In this document: positions 62,101-64,000 of the stretch, in pieces
Position numbering within the stretch: position 1 is the first letter of the stretch
How the letters are laid out: every line of letters begins with the position of its first letter
Position numbers and translations under genes: made by a program
Notes under the pieces: model-generated
Seen by the model: only the letters and a program-made list of their open reading frames with translations
The model's database searches: none
Told to the model about the DNA's origin: nothing
Assembly (NCBI GenBank): GCA_017618715.1
Contig: JAFZTS010000072.1
Location: 1 to 64,000, forward strand
Direction of reading: 5' to 3'
Source: Bacteroidales bacterium
GTDB taxonomy: Bacteria; Bacteroidota; Bacteroidia; Bacteroidales; UBA3663
DNA length: 64,000 nt

Positions 62101-63098
62101 CCAACACCTTAACGTCGGAAGTCTTCAACGACCTCACCTCGTGGAACGTCTATATCAAGGATCGTAGCACCGGTACCTACTATTGCAACGGTGTCTATTG
62201 GGACGGCGTGCTTGACAACATCCATGCCAATGTGATGTACAAGATGGCGCTCACCGAGCTCGACACCAGCTCACCGTTGCCTACACCGCTGCCCGTGACC
62301 GGCGAACCCGTCAAGCTATACGACACTCCCGTCACCCTAGCCCATAACGGCTGGAACTGGATAGCTTATCTGCCCGCCTCTAACATGACACCCGACCAGG
62401 CACTGGCCGGTGCCGACCCGCAGCCAGGCGACCAGGTGAAGTCGCAGAAGGGCTTTGCCTACTTCGGCCCCAACGGATGGGAAGGCAACCTTCACGTCAT
62501 GGAGTCGGGTAAGGGTTACCTTTACTGGAGCAACGCCGACACTGATAAGGTGTTCGTCTATCCCTCAGGTCCCGCTGCCAAAACTGCCCGTGCCCGCTAC
62601 GAGGAAGACGAACAGACCGAAGATTCCTTGGCCGTCTTCTCGCCTGTCGATCCCTCTTGGTATCCCGACAACATGTCGATGGTGATCCGCCTCGTCGATG
62701 GCAACGACGATGTCATCTCAGCCGAGCTAGGGGCCTTTGTCGATAATGAATGCCGAGGTGCAGCCGTAGCCGCAGCCAATAGCGGCCTCTACTACCTGCT
62801 CATCAGCGGACAGGGCAGCGGACAGCCCATGGAGATTCGTGCAGCGCTTGACGACGACATCATCACCATCTGTGACGCACTCTCGTTCAGCTCCGATGCC
62901 AACATCGGCACGCCGTGGGAACCCTTTGTCATCGATCTGGCCGAACTCAATGGCATCAGTCTCATCGAACGTGAGCAGGCCGACGACACCGAGTGGTACA
63001 CGCTGCAGGGCTTCCGTCTCGGTCACAAGCCCACCTCGCCCGGTATCTATATCCATCGTGGCAGAAAGGTGATCTTCATCGAAGAGAATCAGCAATAA
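53115..63098 (+). CDS. Giant secreted multidomain protein with LamG, discoidin-like and beta-sandwich domains
   Basis: About 3,327 residues from the ATG at 53115 (the TTG at 53103 overlaps the previous stop). Positions are approximate: signal peptide 1-30; two copies of a LNRGAGG-YIY motif (130-215) resembling MABP-type beta-prisms; Ig/FN3-like 230-620; carboxypeptidase-like 620-670; LamG at 680-990 split by a discoidin-like insertion (728-868); another carboxypeptidase-like domain near 1080; a centre with VLRDPPGA near 1531; LamG pair at 2270-2430 and 2450-2630; C-terminal sandwiches with repeated cargo-like segments (GVEPANTLTSEVFNDL, LELKPNWNWISLG, AHNGWNWIAYLP) and a tail WYTLQGFRL then GIYIHRGRKVIFIEE. 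Surface adhesion or glycan binding is likely. It is the last gene of its unit. Confidence 0.8.
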   Translation: MKTKLSISLRHRLFLIVVMLIASMTVVHAEKYVTDAVVIGCENAGQVSNLHSEWQRKGYTILNYDLNKDAGGWYVFLAYKAEENADPEREYITDLAVKDVQNPSSSYYWNSKTYYLCKHNDGFNGNLNRGAGGDDPYLYYTKERINLTNHNFSNKKRVIKDFSIVTGNGNANAKCICWDGSSNPADLNRGAGGEYIYVQMNFVEQNLMFQKEPTFASGLVFNGNTQNLIAKDTWKDNYGTLQYRVNEGSWSSAVPGAVNVGDYKVEARLDGGDYANPSNIITDTVTIEPPVVKAASLQGVFNQGEKKVNLTWTVGSVPGNFTFYDWVIYRDGEKIAKLSQGKRTYSDSGYTNDASPVYDIYYVPLFWDEDTRRDDTKTSTTVSTVRTVPINDLSVECLDESIVFTWNSDGYPEGFGNRFKIYVNDEEDPVCTITPSNMQTEFRWEHRSTEEHANRQNKIDEETGVPYTEEPLNACQPNNYRIVGLIKETDGDKVCNEYPVNMKAIGDGTLFKEIDASKGVCDGSVKLSWHVNTQGSVVAKTYIVERRRAEQEDEAWETLTRMSSNDDYLFYTDETALPGVYYDYRVTVQDKCDDGAIINNEITTIGFAKCTGTVAGRVSYGSTGTAVKGVDVVMRKTNTAGDDLEQFHSMYFTDTNGAVMWQYPSSGYANEYFSTDDFSLQMWLFPEVFSNSKIADFGSNIGLSMTADGQLGFTESRDDITYHATDGSKGKSKSQSYQALVDGKTSKWCVSSSQMTNGVWFCEFTASDFVNVTGYTLTTGDDTETYPERNPKIWTLKAKQNESDSWIVIDSRNVFDNADDALPAANLSEVSYDIAPEMQGTYKYFRFEVSQSGGSDMQLAELKLIGGHSVNYLFEGLTLRENAYNHVALVRKGSTLTCYLINPESDGSPTIRKATATLEDNLDLDGSDWFILGHFKGAVDEFRLWTKSLDEEELLENYDHLLVGDEDNLETYWTFDEGLRTQFFDYARDGSNYHKHHGRVGSNAQASTLTPDALELKAKTDKDGNYIIQGIPFTGEGTSYSIVPMFGIHEFNPNKTLLFIGYNSLVHNKTDFDDVSSFMMSGHIYYAGTNVPVEGAQMYVDGTLQNTNGKMVESDASGYYELSVPIGKHFVEAKLGNHTMVAGGRYPTQGVFDFDRAVQYDFADSTLVNFVGRVGGGLRNDTLAVGFGLSRNNIGMATVQLALNNESFSFNCQDDHISDATTNRSWESDTTSIVSRAWTGTSYDAKYIYIRTDSLTGEFSALVPPLKYKMKSLRIDSNPDIEFGSLPEIDLTTVAQQKYDSLKVISSDSVEVTKTYTYNTKMIKTYYSAPKLELWQMSVNGEGDAPRGVFGRSSFEDFTDSFGTTNIDSLWTKDKEGKITYTYLYPIYDGCDRVKMSVWGYEAYSNYDSGKAVADTLALDGQIVTITNEMSDEQMVVARVDNESLGLQPGDIYDVKSNQLILDARGKNEFTFTTGLPNIVSPYTRQLSMSMERNSRTYSYNGVNAIVLGSLSTGNNFVTLGPDHVAMVLRDPPGANSKTTWTTGTTKTKMRSKAHGFYGDETISTFGGAGVKFETHSGVGVLIQTTQITQSITSTAGAHYSVNRYNQTDETWSVTATKAISTGTGSSYVGASGDVYIGASTNIIVGTCRKLGFFRKGQNYPFELDLKDALSLGDSITTTFMYSAYELENVMIPKWEDLRRSLFTFVKDENEAKNYVNNSDRCVYATWLKKDDPNLGVDTTTYRQIAPKNWNDEVFLTDSVLWCTNQIESWRQKIADNEEDKVDAINGQNYFRENISFDAGAPNSYSSRCDTTYQKKHNYNHKLGGIVKVGYLSEISPAGGYTKWGWDVNTENGWTMATSESDPDENYKDWAQFDYSFSDSNRGTDFSVSTYKSPTGWSDSFFLVGGQSYNPYEGEEKTKYFEPGQHTLSNGTEQMEQPSIRISLDGEAEHSAKSVTLSDVPAGQTGQLTLHLSNLNNTNQGFEFGYTIVVVEPSNQQALQVMMDGYPADGRTIVIPAGETVKKVITLRQSDQSVLDYENLMIKFVSVYQPIKINDFVTFNVHFKPSSSPISLVINEPVMNIENMKRTDGKLEMKVTNFDRQFKNMQKLGVEYLYEGSTTWTQPSELQFVVNDSTDLDGQPLPDEGDLRLFYDMKDDNFYPQGTYTFRAYTMTKYDKEPIYVYSDAIAVVKDNMAPCQLTTPTPANGILGYGDDLSVEFNEDIVPGYVSDKNIIITAKLNNQTVQHEVAKRLDGDDNQVTINPIFMNGDCTIGVWMLWSEPGSLLMHGRNRFIIAIDEAGHLVVSVGNDRQLVSNEVLPKDEWTFLALNFKMSDMTISAIAQAGTRTIPLFNKKKVDDDALAAIGYNDDNYLYLGNLVGAMHDLALYGICRDLNDVAATRYQAKDSYVYGLMNYWPMNEGHGDVAADSRHTHDFQVNRNWVINNTNFAFGLENVKDAAGVSVNIGKINTYIDESYAIELWNLSDATSEGEEGIFEAGSKDAYRLNLHYDAEKNIVLDYGTKSLTVATPEVAKSGEWHHLALNVVRGQSAGFYVDGKRTAVIAEREMPVLDGATMTIGRNSKGMFDELRIWKATLSEERLLQNMYHTLDTADVYSRGLVAYYPFEVDGEVYGVPSKLFTLDDMAPGSDLSVQYVAMSSQQSDPSSSFAPPLKNAAVEQRISAVPVASERKVVINLRNTAGVEARELEGSTLNITVDQIHDLHGNKSAPIRWTAYVQLNTLKWTKDSVTVIKQYGEDTYFNVDIVNKGSKTEYYTLYNIPTWLSLVDAIDGSPIETTGELAPQSTKTLRFWVKPLLSVGNYDVTLGLQGNDEILEPLRIIAKVRGKMPNWSVDPDKYESAMSIVGQIYINGILMGNRESCVAAFIDGECRGIANIEPFRGTSYVAMSVYGTPQKSVNGKIVNVDLDKPVSFRIWDASTGVAYSSVNVSLAGGAVDVSFDPSVNYGNFDVPVMFTKSKFIEQQLELKPNWNWISLGVEPANTLTSEVFNDLTSWNVYIKDRSTGTYYCNGVYWDGVLDNIHANVMYKMALTELDTSSPLPTPLPVTGEPVKLYDTPVTLAHNGWNWIAYLPASNMTPDQALAGADPQPGDQVKSQKGFAYFGPNGWEGNLHVMESGKGYLYWSNADTDKVFVYPSGPAAKTARARYEEDEQTEDSLAVFSPVDPSWYPDNMSMVIRLVDGNDDVISAELGAFVDNECRGAAVAAANSGLYYLLISGQGSGQPMEIRAALDDDIITICDALSFSSDANIGTPWEPFVIDLAELNGISLIEREQADDTEWYTLQGFRLGHKPTSPGIYIHRGRKVIFIEENQQ

Positions 63099-63140
63099 TC
63101 CTACGCGTTTAGGTTGCTGAACGTGGCCTCCATATCTCAC

Positions 63141-63185
63141 AAAAACCCCCGTCACTCGCATCATCAAGAGTGACGGGGGATTTTT
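63141..63185. terminator. Bidirectional terminator
   Basis: CCCCCGTCACTC (63146-63157) and GAGTGACGGGGG (63168-63179) form a 12-bp stem flanked by A and T runs between convergent genes. Confidence 0.92.
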
Positions 63186-63202
63186 GTTATGTAGTTGAAG
63201 TA

Positions 63203-64000
63203 TCAGAGGTCGCGGTTTGGACGAAGCACGTCATGTGCCTGCAGGCTGTACGCTTTGCTGAGCGTGTAGATGCCGGTGGCGCGAATATCCTCGACGTTGG
63301 CACCGAAGAGCACCTGGTACTTGCCGGCGGGTGACTCCCAGCATTGGGTGTCGATGTTGAACGAAGCCAAACCGTAGTTGGTCACGTCGAAGGTGAGCAC
63401 TTGGCTTTCGCCTGGTTGCAGCAGACGTGTCTTGGCGAAACTGCGAAGCTCCTTGGCAGGCTTTGCAAGTCCTCCTGCTGGCGCAGCGACATAGAGCTGG
63501 ACCGCTTCCTTACCGGCCACGCTGCCAGTATTGGTCACTGTGATGGTTGCCTGGAAGCCCGTACGCGTTGCCTTCACGGTCGGTTTGCTGTAGGCGAAGG
63601 TAGTGTAGCTCAAACCATAGCCGAAGGGATAGCTTACCTCCACGCCCTGGGTGTCGAAGAAGCGGTAACCCACGTTGATGCCCTCGGCATGCAGGGTGTA
63701 GTCCACGTTCTTCTTTTCGGGCTTGCCACCACCAAACGAGAACTCCGAACTTGCCACTTCGGGAAGTACATTGGGATAGTTGCGGCTCGACGGGATGTCC
63801 ATGATGCTAACGGGGAACGTCATCGTGAGCTTGCCCGAAGGATTGGCCTTGCCGGTGAGCAGATCGGCTACCGAGTTGCCGGCCTCCTGTCCGGGAGCCC
63901 ATGCGAGGAGGATGGCGTCGGCAAGACCCTTCCACGATGCAGTCTCGATGGGGCCGCCGATATTCATGATGACAATCACCTTCTTGCCTTGTGCATGGAA
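63203..64000 (-). CDS. GH3 beta-glucosidase-like enzyme, C-terminal part (5' cut by window edge)
   Basis: About 265 residues visible; the frame remains open to the window edge, so the GTG at 63979 is an internal Val codon. IVIMNIGGPIE, LLAWAPGQEAGNSVADLLTGKANPSGKLTMTFP and SYPFGYGLSYTTF are signatures of the second domain of GH3 glycosidases, followed by a C-terminal FN3-like domain (ITVTNTGSVAGKEAVQLYV). The enzyme should release beta-linked sugars, in line with the pectate lyase and esterases elsewhere in the window. The catalytic Asp lies outside the window. Confidence 0.9.
   Translation of the reverse strand, partial: FHAQGKKVIVIMNIGGPIETASWKGLADAILLAWAPGQEAGNSVADLLTGKANPSGKLTMTFPVSIMDIPSSRNYPNVLPEVASSEFSFGGGKPEKKNVDYTLHAEGINVGYRFFDTQGVEVSYPFGYGLSYTTFAYSKPTVKATRTGFQATITVTNTGSVAGKEAVQLYVAAPAGGLAKPAKELRSFAKTRLLQPGESQVLTFDVTNYGLASFNIDTQCWESPAGKYQVLFGANVEDIRATGIYTLSKAYSLQAHDVLRPNRDL

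Overview
The window reads as a chromosome segment of a gut or rumen Bacteroidales bacterium, most likely Prevotella-like. The evidence is the repeated Bacteroidetes promoter signature (TTTG, about 20 bp, TAnnTTTG), Bacteroidetes-type families (DUF2723, BspA-like LRR, fimbrillin-like lipoprotein, a TonB receptor with a carboxypeptidase-like N-terminal domain), non-methylated isoprenoid genes (ispD, dxr), probable inositol-sphingolipid genes, and several plant-polysaccharide enzymes. No rRNA, tRNA, CRISPR array or insertion sequence was recognised.

Layout. 1-12.3 kb is mostly core: a six-hairpin glycosidase-like protein cut by the window edge, a DUF2723 membrane glycosyltransferase-like protein, a polysaccharide deacetylase, ispD facing dxr, rseP, an RlmI-like rRNA methyltransferase and folA. 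12.3-19.3 kb is accessory: a 42-bp minisatellite, a BspA-like LRR protein, an AAA/DUF4143 ATPase, a small membrane protein and a type-B carboxylesterase. 19.3-28.9 kb is the most unusual part: a very AT-rich 1,898-residue NTPase with four predicted membrane helices between Walker A and Walker B (KAP-like), a two-helix membrane partner, a 48-bp repeat array, two tandem structured repeats (named R1 here) and a SIR2-like gene, followed by a lipoprotein gene bracketed by two copies of a second repeat (R2). This block resembles a phage-defence island and is the best candidate for an undescribed system.

28.9-39 kb holds a PL1 pectate-lyase-like enzyme, a second carboxylesterase, a TonB-dependent receptor, and two paralogous pairs, each an outer-membrane beta-barrel plus a small inner-membrane protein. 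39-52 kb is mostly core: aroQ, an O-methyltransferase, rbfA and a LolC/E-like permease in one leftward operon; xerD diverging from it; a TPR lipoprotein; an AddA/RecB-like helicase-nuclease; a SUMF1-type lipoprotein; and a three-gene lipid cluster (PAP2, PgpA-like, CDP-alcohol phosphotransferase) that fits inositol-phosphorylceramide synthesis. 52-63 kb looks like one transcription unit: a 54-codon ORF, a fimbrillin-like lipoprotein and a giant (about 3,330-residue) LamG/discoidin surface protein. A GH3 beta-glucosidase-like gene runs off the right edge.

Repeats are a theme. There are two minisatellites with codon-multiple periods, at least two families of hairpin-bearing intergenic repeats, and simple or palindromic repeats that have entered coding sequences in frame (rRNA methyltransferase, AddA-like nuclease, aroQ, permease). 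All assignments come from reading motifs by eye; no database search was run.
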